The notes beneath the pieces were generated by a model. That model was given only the letters and a program-made list of their open reading frames with translations. It had not been told where the DNA came from and did no database searches. A DNA stretch of 64,000 bases from Sclerotiophoma versabilis (lineage: Eukaryota; Ascomycota; Dothideomycetes; Pleosporales; Didymellaceae): positions 372,001 through 436,000 of the forward strand of contig JAAROD010000044.1 in the NCBI GenBank assembly GCA_012274445.1, written 5' to 3'. Below, in pieces: positions 1 through 12,892 of the stretch (positions are counted from its first letter, which is position 1; each line of letters starts with the position of its first letter). The position numbers were made by a program, and so were the translations under genes.

Positions 1-3000
1 ACCTAAGTACAAAGACACTACAGTGTCACAATATCACTCCAGCATGAAACTATAGTCCGTCCTGCCAGACCTCATCTGGCTGGAAGGTTTTGTCCGCAGC
101 TCTAACACAACGTTGATGCATGTGCTATACGAACCAGTTTGGGAGGATGCTCTGTTCACGACGATCAAGACTTTTCGCTATTCTCAGTGTTTAGACTTCT
201 TGCCAATAATCGCTACGTGCACTGGCGCATGCCATCGAGATATAAATCTGGAGACCTCACCCAGAGTTTCCGATCACCACTACCTATATCCTTCTTCTGC
301 GGTGTCCCAACACCTGTCACATGTCCTTCTCTATAGTCGTGGCGGCATTATATTAGTGATTAAGATTGAATATCTTTCAATTCCATTATTATAGCCAGTC
401 GAGGGTTAATCGGTAATTGGCGCCATAAGTTCCATAACCGACCCCTCAACATACCAGAGCAGCAGTGTCCGAACGCCAGACTATGAAAACGGAAAGATTC
501 GCTAGTTTCCGTGGAGATAACTTTTGCCAATCATGTGTGCTGCCCGTCGCTCAGTAACTAGGGTATTTCAATGTCAAGTTGTCCTGCCAAATCACAATAC
601 TTGTATGCCATTGCAAGCATTTGCTTGTTGGTGCGGCAGCTTTGTGATCTCTTTCGTCAGCCATGCCCAAGAGAATCTCGTCTTTCTCGCTCCAGAGCAG
701 GGTCTCTGTAAAGATTCGATACGTCTTCGCCGTATCACAAATCGTACCTCGTCACGTGTGGAAGGACCCATGTCGGCATCTGAGTCAGGCATCGTTGCCC
801 CGATAAGCGAACGGCAAGCGCTTCGCAGACCCGAAACAACACCAATGCACGTCGCTGCAAACGTCAATCTTCATTGCGAAAGCGAATGGAAACATGCATC
901 ACTGCACCTCGCTCAAGATGTGTAGTACTTGATTACTATTCTTTGCAAGGTACTGTCCGCTTGGGTACTGGAGCAACGACAGCAGCCACTTCGGTAAAGC
1001 GAATTTGATATGGACAAAAGGGCTGTCTGCATCAAAACTGTGAAGCGAGGCACGCACGAAACTCACGCCGCCACACTCGCAGCCTCGCCTCACATCTTCT
1101 AACATATCTCTGTACATTGCACTGGGAGCCTTTGTGTGGCTGGACAAATCAGGAACCATTTTGCCACGGCGACAATTCCGGAAGTACCCTGCCAGGGTTG
1201 CTGCAAGATCATGCAGGCCCCTGTCCCGAATCTTGCTGCCCAATAGCGAACCCATCATCTTCGACGTGACTCGATCGCTGTGCCTACAACATGCATATGA
1301 TCTTACATTTTCCTAAATCTGTGGAAAAGCGGGCAACACCACGATGACGCCCCTTCAGTCTGCGGTGCGCCATTTCAAAGACGAAGCTTGAACGACATCG
1401 GCGACTGGAGCCAAATTGCCAGCTGCAACTCGCTCGAAGCGTGTGCTAGCCATACGAGATCATCTTCGCGTCTCCCTTTCTGGTCAGACAGGTGGATGCT
1501 TGTGCAGGCAAGATCTCGTGCGACCTGTGGGCCGCAGTCAATCCTCACGCGACATGGATAACACGAACTCGGCCATTCCACAAAAAGGATCTCTCAAGTG
1601 ACAGCAACATATCGAAACGACCTCTGTAACCCACCAGAACGGTACATCCGCACCGTTCCGATCGACGGACCGAGAGTTGTGCTGCACGATGCTGCACTGC
1701 CTCGGCTAGCACGATACAGCTCCGCTGCTTCAACTCCAACCCACCTCGCTCGAGCGGTGTGAGCTCGTGGCCAGCCGCTTTGCTGCTGCCGGTCAACATA
1801 GGGTTGGAACTCTTGAAGATTACATGTCTACTGTTCGATATCTTAAGTAGCTAATTGGGCCCAGACAACGCTCTGCTGTCACATCTGTCGATAAGGTCTT
1901 AGGAGATGTCAACACAAGATCTACATCACCGGACCTGCATCCTATCAGTTGGCCCCAACTCCCGGTGCTCATTTCCATCAAGAATCATTGTCACCCACCA
2001 CTGTCACAAAACGCTCATGGCACGTACCACCCCCACCTCCCTCTCCAACGCCACCCACAATCCCACCAGCAAAACCACCATGACACCTCGTCGTACAAGA
2101 AATCCCAGCGATCTAAGCAAGATCCGGTTCAAATCCCGCCTCGATGTCTCTCGATCCTGCACCTCGACCTCGCCGACCTGAATCTGCAGCTCGCCCGATT
2201 CGGCAGTGTATGATCAAATCAGCATCGTACTCGGCTGAGCACCCCAGCCGCACTAGGCTGCTTTGGGTAGACCATGAGCCGCCCGATCCCAGCTGCACGA
2301 TGCTGCACGATTCTGCAGGAGGATGAGTGGGACCCTGGACCCATGGGTTGCGATTGTGTGACGAAGAAGCGACCTGTAATTTCTGTACGCGCAGAGGCGG
2401 GGTGGGGATGTTTCGAGAAAGCGGCGGAGAGCCGGGTGAGTGCTGCCGAGTCAGGTGAGATGGATGGAAGATAGGTTGACGATGAGGTTGAGATTGGGTC
2501 ATGTTCGATATTTGCGTGTTAGACTGCGATATTGGGAGATGAGATGGGGTGATTGAGAGATGAGATGGGGTGATTGAGATGCAGTGAAGTTGTTTGTGCC
2601 GAGGTACCTTCCGTTGTGTGTGTGTGTGTCTTGTATAATGCGGAGTGTGGGTCAGTGGGCCATTGCAAACAAGTTGAGCGCTCCGGGTAGGACCGACGGA
2701 AGGTCTGAAGCGGCTCCCATGGTTGAAAACTTGTTGTCAATACTGTCAGAAGGTCCATCACTGAAGTGCTGAAGGAGCTTTGATTTCTGACATCAGGGGC
2801 ACTAGGCTTCATTCCATCTGCCTGCTGTTTGCCATCAATAGCTTCACTTTCTTGCTCTGTCTATGTGATCCTCTTCTTTCATTCTATCCTCGAGTTTCTT
2901 TATCAGGGCAGCGTTCTCACTGTCCCCACTCAATCCCGTGAAGATTGTGCCTCTTCCATGGCTCTTCGCTCGCTCGCTCGCTCGCTCGGTCATCTATAGG

Positions 3001-3753
3001 TGAGTCAGTGGTTACGTCCATGGCACAGGCTGTCACTTGCACTGCTCTTTGAGAGACTTTTAAAGCTATCCTTTTCCAGCCCAAAGACCACCATTCGTCT
3101 GGGCGACTGTAGGGGACTGAAGGTCCGGCAGTGAAACAGTGAGATCGATGGAAAGGCTCTTATTTTGCTCTTTGATCTTTGTTGTATCCGTCTCGGAGCC
3201 TGGATTCCAGGAAGATACCCTCGCAGTGTCCCTGATAGAGTGCCAGGACCTCTGGCGTGGTTACAAAAATACAATCGCGACCCAGAGCTCTTCTAGTCGT
3301 TATAGGCGTCTCTCAAGCAACGTATCCACTTGCCGTAGTCACTCTACAACATGCGGCCTGTCTGTATTCGAAGGCAAATTCGCTTTGCGAGTGCTTCACT
3401 GGAGAGCTAGGTCGGCGAAGTCAAACAAATATCTACATGCTGTTGTTATCGTCGTCACACTCGAAGGGATGCAGACGGAAAATCGTCTGTGAGATGGGAT
3501 CTAGATCATTGAAGTCCTGGTTCGCCAATTTATCTTTTTTGTAACGCTATTCAGTGGCATAACAGAGGTATTTACCTCCCTTTTTAACAAAACGACAAGT
3601 CTGCAGGGTGCTTGTAGGCAACCACAATACAGCAAGAGTGAGGTAGGTGGTACTAACGCCTGGCGGTATATGCATGTAACCGGCAAAACTCCTCAACTAT
3701 GGGTCTGAGTTCTGGTAGTAGATAAATAAAATAACAAGAGATTTGCTCTGTAC
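1..3753. other. gene-poor left flank
   Basis: I see no supportable gene here. Open frames are short (the longest about 130 codons), overlap on both strands and show no recognisable domain or convincing exon chain. Small features are a (CGCT)n run of about five units near 2966-2988 and a 21-bp unit repeated twice in tandem near 2540-2580. A real small lineage-specific gene cannot be excluded without transcript data. Confidence 0.6.
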
Positions 3754-4501
3754 TTGGGTGATAGTTACTTATCGATGCGTTGTTGCAGTGTGGCAAGCAG
3801 AAACTGTGCGGAAGGAAAGAAAGGAGTCCAAGATTGTGGCACGACTGGAAATCCACGCGCTCAGATAGCTGGCATAATACTGAAAAAGGACGTCAAAAGC
3901 TTAAAGGCGTTTGATATTGTTATTTTTGTGTCCGAGGACATGTCATGGCAGTCCATTCTTCCGGCGAAAAAAATTGTTCGACTAAGGGCTAAAAATCACC
4001 AAGTACACGCCTAGCCTGTGGGAGGTTATGTTGCAAAAGGGCCACAAGATCTAGACGTTCCTACTGATCTCCCTCCGGAGCTCGGTCTTGTCAATTCAGA
4101 AGACGCGATATCTTCTACGAGATTTCCGCCGTGTATCCGTCTGAACGGGAAACTTCGCAACCCAGATGAGTGGAATCAGATGTGGGCAGGAAATGAGTGG
4201 AACTGACAGCACCATCGTGGATGAAATAGAACAAGACTACTACGTCAAGTGTGTACATACATTAACCTTTGAGTGGGAAGATGATGAAACGCTCCAGCGG
4301 CCAAGCCCAGTGCAGGTCAACGCAATATTAGGACAAAGCTGCGAGGCGCTTGAGGGAGAAAATCCACAGACAGGTATGCTGCCGTCTCTAGGAAAGAATG
4401 CAACACACGACTTACTAGATACCGTGTATTTACCGCTTGACCGCGCAAGTAAAGTTCAAACCAGCCAATCTTTCCACCAAGTCTTCTTTCTCATCTGGTG
4501 A
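3754..4501 (+). pseudogene. possible decayed coding region, family unknown
   Basis: A frame from about 3754 is open to a TAG at 4012-4014. The same frame then continues open to a TGA at 4204-4206, so one in-frame TAG splits about 150 codons. A second frame (4166-4501) carries on for about 110 codons with acidic, protein-like composition. The pattern fits a gene interrupted by point mutations. I do not recognise the family and see no clear splice signals that would rescue it. Chance open frames are the main alternative. Confidence 0.25.
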
Positions 4502-4703
4502 ACATACATGTTACTCTTCACGGAGAAGCGCAACGCGGTCATGAGTTCTTAAGGTATTCATTGCTGCCCACGAAGTTGAGGTTTAACGGCAACATTGTGA
4601 TGCTAACGGAAAACAAGTACTCCTCACGGCGTTTGACTTACCAGATCCAATCTTCGAACGCTCTCCGACACTCGCTCAAAGGGAGAGTGTCGATTTCATT
4701 CTT

Positions 4704-5287
4704 CTAAATTCTCGTACGAGTGGCAGTGCTACTTTCAAGGGCGATATTGATGCTCATGAATAGTGGTTTGTTTGCAAGATGCCACACAGCCTGACAAGCC
4801 AAAGTCCTCACTATGGCGATATCCTGAAAATATGCTCGCAGGTAGACAGTCACCGCATCCAAAGCCTGTCTTAGCTCCAGTCGCGATGCTGTTATGATAG
4901 CTTCAAGCAGAAGATGGGTTACTCTGAACTTATTCTCGAGTCTGGTGGTCTCGTTATCTTCTAGATGAACGATCAGCTGTGGGAACCAGCATGGACTGAT
5001 GACCACTGCGCAGGCGCTTTCTGCTTGGCTTGTGTATTGACTGAATGGCTTGAGGAGCTGCGTAGCCTCGTCACGAATGCGTCGACACGTCAGGAGTAAA
5101 GCCGTCGGCGACCAGAAGTACACAAGTGTGGGCTGCGTGTTGTCCGCTTGTAATCTTGATACGACGGAATTGATATTGGTGGGAAGTCAACAGCTGTATC
5201 GAGCCTATGATGCATCCGGGTCTCAGCGAGGTTTTCGTAGACCAAGAGCCGCAGCTCTGTGGGCAAGTCGAGGAACCCAAGCACCAT
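4704..5287 (-). pseudogene. F-box-like (2EXR-type) fungal protein, frame-disrupted
   Basis: Translation from the ATG at 5285-5287 opens with FLDLPTELRLLVYENL, the N-terminal hallmark of the large fungal F-box-like/2EXR family. About 45 codons later that frame goes out of register. A second frame, readable upstream of 5123, resumes with PTLVYFWSPTALLLTCRRIRDEA and runs about 130 codons to a stop at 4704-4706. This is the expected second motif of the same family (a Leu-rich stretch, then CRxIRxEA). The shift lies near 5125-5160, and I find no GT-AG intron that joins the two frames neatly. Likely a frameshifted copy. A sequencing error or an unusual intron would restore it. In this family the proteins are usually uncharacterised and expanded in mould genomes. 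Confidence 0.6.
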
Positions 5288-5806
5288 GGATTGGCGCTCT
5301 GTCGTTGTATGATATTGCTGCGACGGGTGAGGTATTTGCCGAGTTACTGGGGTTGAAGATATAGTGAGGAAAATGCTGGCTCCACGGTCGCGGGCTGTAC
5401 CGCGCGCTAACCAGGAAGCGAGAGTTGATTCCCGGAGCTAAGTCAAGAAGCGATGATTGAGTGAAGGTGAGGGTGAACTTTCGCGCAGTCGCATGTCAGT
5501 CAGAGACATAGGGTGAGGTTATCGAACGGCTGACACACTACATTTCGGAAGAGCATGCATGGACGATAACTCAACACTGACGATAACAAATTTCATGTAC
5601 TGACCGACCAATCGCTAAATTGTTGCTTTATGTTTCGAAAATGCTCGTCTATACAAGTGTACGTGACAACGATCACAACCTTCCAGATATCATACAGATG
5701 CAATGCCATGTGTGTATGCAAACTGTTCGTGCAAGTACGCCTGGAATGTAAATGCCGAACCCAGTATATGTAGTCACAGAATAAGCAGCAACAGCCTGTT
5801 AGACTG
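5288..5806. other. intergenic, no gene seen
   Basis: About 0.5 kb between the start of the F-box-like fragment and the stop of the PH-LRR gene, both on the minus strand. It should hold the 3' end of the PH-LRR transcript. Nothing else was recognised. Confidence 0.6.
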
Positions 5807-8800
5807 CTAAGAAAATGCGTCTCGGTTCTGTGCAAAGCTCATCTCGATCTCCTTCTCCAAACTCGTTACATCAAAGTTGAGGCTAAGCCGGTCCCGTCCG
5901 AGCGTACGCTCGATCTGGATTTCTTTCTCGGCGGTTGGTGTTCCACCCGGCGTCCCATTAGGACTTGCAGTGAAAGCACTACCAAAATAGTCTACCTTCG
6001 AGGCGTGCAACTGCCGGGTCTTCGCCATACGGAGGCCCGGAGTACTGCTTGGTGTACTCTCTGGTGATTCGTAAAAAGAGCCTAGAGTGGGGACACCTAG
6101 TTGAAGATCCTTCTCCGTCGTAGGTGTGCTCTCTATGGTGACTTTCTCGATGATTTTACTAAGACTAGACGCTGTATCCGGGCGATCACGTTCAAAGTCT
6201 TCATCTCCAACGTCCATAGAGACGGGAATACCGTTGGCGATGTTGTAGTTGCGCTGGAGGTACTGCTGTAGTCGATACTCTTGGCGCGACCAACTTTCAT
6301 CAACGAGGCCTAAGGCGGCTTTGATGTCTTGATCGGAGAGGCCAATAGAGTGTCCGCGATCTCGGCCGGTTTTGGAAGTGACTTTGCTAGCTTTACTTGC
6401 GAGCTTGCTACGGACGGATGCGGGTTTATAGCTTGTGTGAATAGAAGCATCGTCGCGCAATTGCTTTACTTGATCTTCAGTTCGCTTGAGTGCCATTTGA
6501 CGAGACTCCTGCATTGTCGGAAGGTACAACAGTGTGGTATTGCGGTGGAGAGCATTGACAAGGTCTGTGAAGCCGTTCAGTGCAATGTCATTCATTTCGC
6601 AGTAGAGATACTGCAATGTTCTGTTTGTCTTGAGTACGTCGGCGAGGGTGCTTGCACCTTGTACACCAAGCTTTTGATCTGTGACGAGTCAGCATTATGA
6701 TAGGAGGGAGGGGATGAGCCTCACATCTGATGTACAAGACGCGCAGGGTTTCATTATACTGTAGTCCTCGCAGCGCCCTGTTAACTCCAACACCAAGTTT
6801 TGTAGTCTCCAGTCTCGAATCCTCTCCAGACATGTCAAGCCACTCAAGGGTTTTGTTGTCGGAGAACATCCTTTCCAGCGCCTGACAAGTCTCTTCAGAT
6901 GCATCGCTTGGTAGTGACGCACGGGAGATGTCGAGCTGGCGAATCGTATTATTCTGTGCCAGTGCCAAGATCATTTTACGAAAGTCCGTTTCTTCCTCAA
7001 ACTCGAGTAACCGAATTGTGAGGTGTGCTGGCGCGTAGCCGTTCGAAATCGCCTTCGTAAGCTTTTTGAGATCCTTCTCAATATAGTTCTCGCTGACATC
7101 CAAATGTAGATCTCGGGCTATACCAGGTTCATCCGTCATAGATTGCAGCAAGTAAGCAACGTCTTTCCCTGTGATGTAGCAATGGTCCACTTTAAGCTCT
7201 CGAAGACTTTTGGACTGTTTGGTGTTGACTAGATATCTGGATAAGGTCAGTAGGTATTGAGCGATGAAGACAGACAAACTTACCCGGCTATCGCATCGAT
7301 GGTCGCTGCATTGAGTGAAGTGCCGCTCCAACTCAATTCTTGCAACCTCATCACATTCAGGGTTTCGACGGATATCAGGGGCTCAGGACCTGACGTTCGT
7401 GCAACATGCGATAAGTCCAACTTCGTAAGGTATGCAAAACAGCCAATCTGCGAGTCGAACAAGGTGGGTGAGAGTCTAAAGGGGTTTGCAGAAAGGTTCA
7501 GTGCCTCTAAAGTGTTCTCTTGGGGACGTAGAGAATCCAAAACAAGAGATAGCGCACGATCCGTAAGACCGCAGCGACTCAACTCGAGGGCCCGCAAATG
7601 GCAAGCGCGCTCAACTGCAGCCGCTACCAAGTAGTCCAAGTCTGTCTCTCCAAGTTGGATGCCGTTAAGCGCAATCCAATCAACGTTGGTCGTTTGGTAC
7701 TTGCAGAGAGGAAACAGGGCTTCCACTATACCACATCCTGAATCTCTGGCGCTCGATTTTGCCTCTGTAAAGTCTTTGGGTTTCTTCTTGATGCAATCTG
7801 AAAAGTCCATGCGTCGCAGCTTGCGATTGGTCAAGGCCAGAGCTCGGATCTCCTGTACGAGCAAGCACGACCGTGATAGATCATCGATGTCCATACGCGC
7901 GTACGTCCCTCGCTTCGTCTTTGTACAAACATGCTCAATCCCATACTCGTCGATCAGACCATTCAAAATGTCCAGATGTACGTCTTTGAATGAAATGCCC
8001 GCAAAGGTCTCATTGTACCGCAGTGCTCGCATGACTGCAAGTAATTCATGCACCGTGTACTGATTTCGTCGCAGTCCTATGGGCCGGAGCAATTCGAAAC
8101 GTGGCGAATCTTCGTCCGGGTATGTGATTTGGTAGCTGATATTCTCAGGCTGTACGCCATATGCGATGCAGTAGCCAATCAAAGTGCGGTCCAAAGAGTC
8201 CTGGTCCATCATGTGGACTTGAGATTGACGAAGAATGTCATCCCTGACAGGCTCAGGAACAACGAAATGATATGGGCGCGATTCCCACTCCGGTCGCAAG
8301 GCTTCTTCAACGTATCGCAGGCGGACAGCAATGTCGTGTGATGCGAGGGACGCCAGGTGGAAGGTTTTCGGTTTCTCCAGAGGTTTCCTATGGACGTTAG
8401 AGGAGATTTTCCAAACAGAAAGACTGCATTACCTAAAAGTCAACTGGAAAGCATCGTCGACGTCACTGAGAATACACTCGGTAAGAGCAAGAATGCCGTG
8501 CGAGGACTGAGAGTTGAGCGAAGCCAATGATGGACTGGAAGACCGTTGAGAAGGTGGCTTGAACAAGGGAATCAAGTGTACTTTGTGCACACCGATTGCG
8601 AGGAAACATACAGAAGCAGACAGTTTGCCCAGGTCATCAGACGATGCCCGCGATGCAGTCTTGCCCGATTCCCGTATGACGACTTTGTAGATGGCGTAGT
8701 GCGGAGGCACGTAGTCACGCTCTGCTTCGACGACGCGGGCTGCGAGATGTGAGTTGTACGCGGAGAGCGGGTTGGCGTCAGTCAGTCGTGCGCTGTTTGA

Positions 8801-9651
8801 TGCGTTCCGTATCTTGGCCATCCATGTGTGCATCTCCTCTGGGTCGCCAAACTGGAGGGTCATGGAAGAAGCCTGGTTGGTCTCGTCGTCCAGGTAGTAG
8901 ACATCGAGTGCGAAGTATGGCCCTCCGTCTGGTGCATGGAACACAGCGACAATGTGGCGCAGAGGTGTGCCCATGTCACGGTCTCCCGAGGCATCTGAGG
9001 CGAGCGATTGGGCTTCTTGTGCGGAGCCAGTCGAGGGGCTTTGGCTGTGTCGGTAGGTGGATATGCGATTGCTGCCGTTGTGTGGTGACGGCAGGCTGCT
9101 GGCTGTTAGCATGGATGCACGCCTGGTCGACATGGGCACGGAGCTCACCCAGAGAATGCGTCCGAGGCCTTGGACTGGCTCTTGAACCTGATGAGGTGGG
9201 TCTCGGTCAGGACCAAGTACTCCTTCTTCTTCCTGAACATGGAGCTGCTCGTCTGGACTTCACCATGCTGCAGCACATGGCGGCTGTGGGTGTCGTCGAT
9301 GGGGAAGTCGAAGCCCAGCGAGGTGCGGGTCGACGTGGCCGTGAGCGGTTCGTCGTCGTAGTACTTGGAGCTCCTCAGCGAGCCAAACACGGAGCTCGCA
9401 CGCTTGCCGGCGCCTCGATTGGGCAGCTGCGGCCGTGGTCGCGCGGCAGGGACGGGAGCGTCGGCAGTGGTGTTCTCGTCGATGGTCTGCTGGTCGCCGT
9501 GGGCGGAGACATCGGACAGGTTGGACATGAACGAGGCGGTGCGGCGCTTCCGCAGCAGGTTCGCCGGCTGCGACTCATCTTTCTTCGGGGTGATGCTCGT
9601 GAAGGCGCTGAGAGAGCTGCCGAAAATGCTCCGCCGTTTGTCCTTGGACAT
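5807..9651 (-). CDS. PH domain plus leucine-rich-repeat protein (CARMIL-like layout)
   Basis: Five exons read cleanly: 9651-9149, 9095-8433, 8387-7284, 7236-6725 and 6678-5807, giving about 1217 residues. Introns are 45-53 nt with GTGAGC, GTAATG, GTAAGT and GTGAGG donors, and every junction keeps codon phase. The first 140 residues are Ser/Arg-rich and disordered. A PH-like domain follows at about 140-290 (KKEYLVLTETHLIRFKS, then a final helix EEMHTWMAKIRNA). A long ribonuclease-inhibitor-type LRR array then fills about 400-1000, with repeats such as LRALELSRCGLTD and LEALNLSANPF. The C-terminal 250 residues are low in structure with a terminal acidic helix. PH followed by RNI-type LRRs is the order seen in CARMIL actin regulators, so a membrane-associated scaffold is plausible, but a CARMIL assignment is inference only. 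It is transcribed away from PET127. Confidence 0.85.
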
Positions 9652-10505
9652 GGTGGGCGTCTAGCTGGACTGCCGGCGTGCGCCGCCCCTCGCGAGGTCA
9701 GCGGCGGGAATGGCGCATGCGGAGGGCCTCGGGCAGGTGGAGAGAGAACGGGCGCACGCTCAGACGGGAGTGCAAGAGGCAGGGCGGTGCAGCTGCGAAA
9801 TGTCGAATCTGGCGGCCAATCGCGGCGCAAATTAGTGTTGCATGGGACGCGGGCGGAGCGCTGAGGAGGCACCCAAGCTTGTACGCCGATACGAGCGGTC
9901 GTATCTCAATCCACAGAGGGGCGCGCTGATGCCGATGCTCAATTGCAGTCCTGCCCGCCAAAGTTGGCAGCGCGGCCGCCATGGCTGGTGTCATTGTCCG
10001 CAGGCCAGCGCCAACCGCCGACGGGCTGCTGGCGTTGGCTGCACCGAGCGGCCGCCCTGTATCGGCTCTGGTTGCCCTGCCAGGCCCTGGCCAGTAGCTC
10101 TGGGGACGAACCATGTGGAGCGCTCGGCGGGAACCATGATGCGCTCGGCACCTTCACCAGCGGAGCACGTCCTCAGCAGACCGCGCACCCAGCAGACCGC
10201 GCACCCGCTGCGCTGCACGTGCGCCGCTCCTCCCGCGGCAGCCTCCTGCAGCACTCGACACTGCTCGGCGGAGCGGCGGCGGCGGAGCAGCAGCGGCGGC
10301 GCGGAGGGCCCCAGGACCCAACGCTCGTCGGCGGGGCCTGCTGGGAGTCGGCCATGGCGCGGAGGGCCAGTACGTCAATCGATCGGCGCTCGGTGCTTGC
10401 GGGCGGTAACCTCGGGCAGAATTTCTCAGACGGGAGGCGCGACTGGCTGCTGTTGACGCGCCTCCACCACCGCGCGCCTTCCACCCCAGCTGCCTTTTCT
10501 TCCCG
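9652..10505. promoter_or_regulatory. divergent intergenic region, PH-LRR gene / PET127
   Basis: 854 bp separate the two outward-facing start codons. The stretch is clearly GC-rich and contains a CCAAT motif near 9825. It must hold both promoters and 5' leaders. Long open frames on both strands here (for example 9842-10456 and 9943-10917 on plus) follow from GC-rich sequence having few stops. They show no protein-family signal. Confidence 0.6.
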
Positions 10506-12892
10506 ATGCTCAGGAGTAGCAGGACGCTTGCACAGGCTGCGCCGTGGCGTAATACCTCGATATGCTGCTTCTGCGCCGCCCGCAGCCAGCTCACAACCCA
10601 ACCACGGCGCTCCTTCAGCGCCACCGAGGGCCTGTCCAAAAGATCGAAAGGCAGCAAAAAGGCGTACAGAAGCCTCAAGCATGACGCAGTCTTCAAGAAC
10701 AGCTTTTTGGGCTCAGAGGAGGCTGCCACCGATGCGCACTTACAGGACGCGCCCGTCGACGAGACCGGCGCCGCACCCCAAGACGCTGCTGAGGACCTGC
10801 CCGGCGACGGAAATGGCCTTGCACGAAAGACGCCTACCAGAAAAGAGAAGCAGAAAGAGACACAGGACGAGCTTGCGACCATGTCTCTTGAGGAGGCACT
10901 CAAGGGATCGAGCATGAAGGAGTTTGGAGCCAGAGGCAAAAAGAAAAAGGACAAGGCGAAACTGGATTTCAAGATAGAGCAGGCGGCCCCAGAAGACTTC
11001 CAATTTGAGCCTGTCGAGATTTACATGCCCCCCGTACCCATGCTCGCCTACGGTCTCGACCGAGTCCTGTTCAATCCCGGCGTCTATCGTCTGCAAGACC
11101 CTCGGACCGGCGTCTACAACTTTGATCCATATCTGGAGAAGATCATGCCGGTGGAAGAATTCGATTTCGACGCGCTGAGCGAATACAAGACATCGTCCAA
11201 GGACGAGGATTTGCTCGCCATCACCAGGAGACTGGGCGTCAAGTACACAGGATCTACATCCAGCATGTCAAGCGTGCTGCAGCACTTCCACTTCCTGCTG
11301 TCCGCCCATCGAAAGCTCGATCACAGCATGCTCTCAAAAAAGTTCCCAGATCCCACCAACAAATTCTCAAAGATTACAGCAGGACCAGACGCCGTCTTCC
11401 TGCGATACAAGAATGGCGTATATGCCATCGACGCCGATAAAACCTACGACACCCCCAACGTCATGAGCTGGCTCGGTCACTCCCTTGAAAAACTCCTTAC
11501 GACAGAGCGCACTGAATTCGAGCGCTACCGCAGATCCAACCCAGAACAGACCCCGGCTGAAGGCGATTCGGCAAGATGCTTCCACTACTCGAAGCAAGGA
11601 AGCATCTTGATGCGTTCTCAACTCGACGCCTATGACCCTCGTTTGCCGGGCACTGGAATCTTCGACTTGAAGACCCGAGCTGTTGTCTCTATTCGCATGA
11701 ACCACAAGGAGTATCAGACAGGTCTCGGCTATCAGTTACGTTATGCCCAGGGTGAGTGGGAGTCGTTTGAACGCGAGTTCTACGACATGACACGAGCCAC
11801 CATGTTGAAGTATTCGCTTCAAGTGCGCATGGGAAGGATGGATGGCATCTTTCTTGCTTACCACAATATTGAGCGCATCTTCGGCTTCCAGTACCTCGGT
11901 CTTTCAGAAATGGATCAAGTTCTTCATGGACAAACCGACAAATGCCTGGGTGACCAGGAGTTCAAATTGTCCATTGGCCTGATGGAAGAGCTTCTGAACA
12001 GAGCGACAGAAAAGTTTCCTGAGACAGTGAGTGTTTTCATAACGTGATTTGGAAAGCTTCCTTACCATCCTAGTCAATCCGCCTCCACTTCGAAACCCGC
12101 GACACTAAGCAACCCTTCATGTACATTTTCGCCGAGCCGGTCACCGAAGAGCGCGCAGACGAGATTCAGAACACTGGAGCACAATACGCAAAGGAGTGGG
12201 CGCGCCGCGTCGTAGGCGTCGGCAAGAACGATACAGAAGCGAAGGAGGCATGGCAGGACCTCCAGGAGGAAATCGACGAGCAAGTCAGCGAGGATGGCAC
12301 TGCAAACAAGGACATCGAATCGGCAGCAGCGGGCCAGGGAGTAGAAGTTTCTGCTGAGGGCGAGGCTGCTACGGAGGGCGAGAGCACGACCGAAAGCGAG
12401 ACCACCACAGCGGCTGAGAAAGACGAGATCACCATTGCGCCGCCCAAGTTTGAGAAAGATGTCACATCCTCCGGCCCCTTAATGGGCTGGACCCTGACCG
12501 TTCGCAACAAAGTAAATGGGCAATACCTCAAACGTCCTGAGCAGCTTGAGCCAGAGGACAACTGGCAGATCGAATACCATATTCAGGAAGTCCCAGACGA
12601 CTCTGTATGGAAGCTCTACAACGCGACCAAAGAGCGCAGACGCCAGCTCATTGGCCTGAACGACGATGAGGAGAAGAAGGGCCTTGCGAACTACCGCAAG
12701 ATCATTCAAAGATATGCTAGTCGCGGGCGTAAGTGGAGGGCTCGGCAAGACCAGATCGATGAAGAGCGTGGTGTACAGTTGTACAAGCCCCTGGGTCCTG
12801 GCTCTCCGGAGTATGCAGCCAACCCGAACGACGAAGCTGCATCTGGAGCTGCTCCTGAGGCTGTTCTTGACGCTGTTGCAGAGAAGGAGTAA
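10506..12892 (+). CDS. PET127: Pet127-family mitochondrial RNA-processing protein
   Basis: Two exons, 10506-12026 and 12074-12892, with a 47-nt intron (GTGAGT...CCTAG) at phase 0, encode about 779 residues. The N-terminus is Arg/Ser/Ala-rich with a Phe-Ser-Ala motif typical of a mitochondrial presequence. The Pet127 core runs from about residue 170 to 660: FEPVEIYMPPVPMLAYGLDR, GVYRLQDPRTGVYNFDP, a Lys-rich HYSKQGSILMRSQLDAYDP and FDLKTRAVVSIRMNHKEYQ. In yeast, Pet127 is a mitochondrial inner-membrane-associated protein needed for 5' processing and decay of mitochondrial RNAs, and its core resembles PD-(D/E)XK nucleases. About 100 residues near 310-400 of the C-terminal exon region are an acidic Glu/Ala/Thr-rich insertion, probably disordered. 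The family call is strong; the enzymatic role is from known homologues. Confidence 0.93.

Noticed and set aside
8749..9864. 371-codon open frame on plus
   Set aside because: It is antisense to the first exons of the PH-LRR gene, Arg/Gly-rich and without domain signal.
9943..10972. Long overlapping open frames on both strands between the PH-LRR gene and PET127
   Set aside because: The region is GC-rich, so stops are rare. Frames overlap each other and PET127 and carry no family motif.
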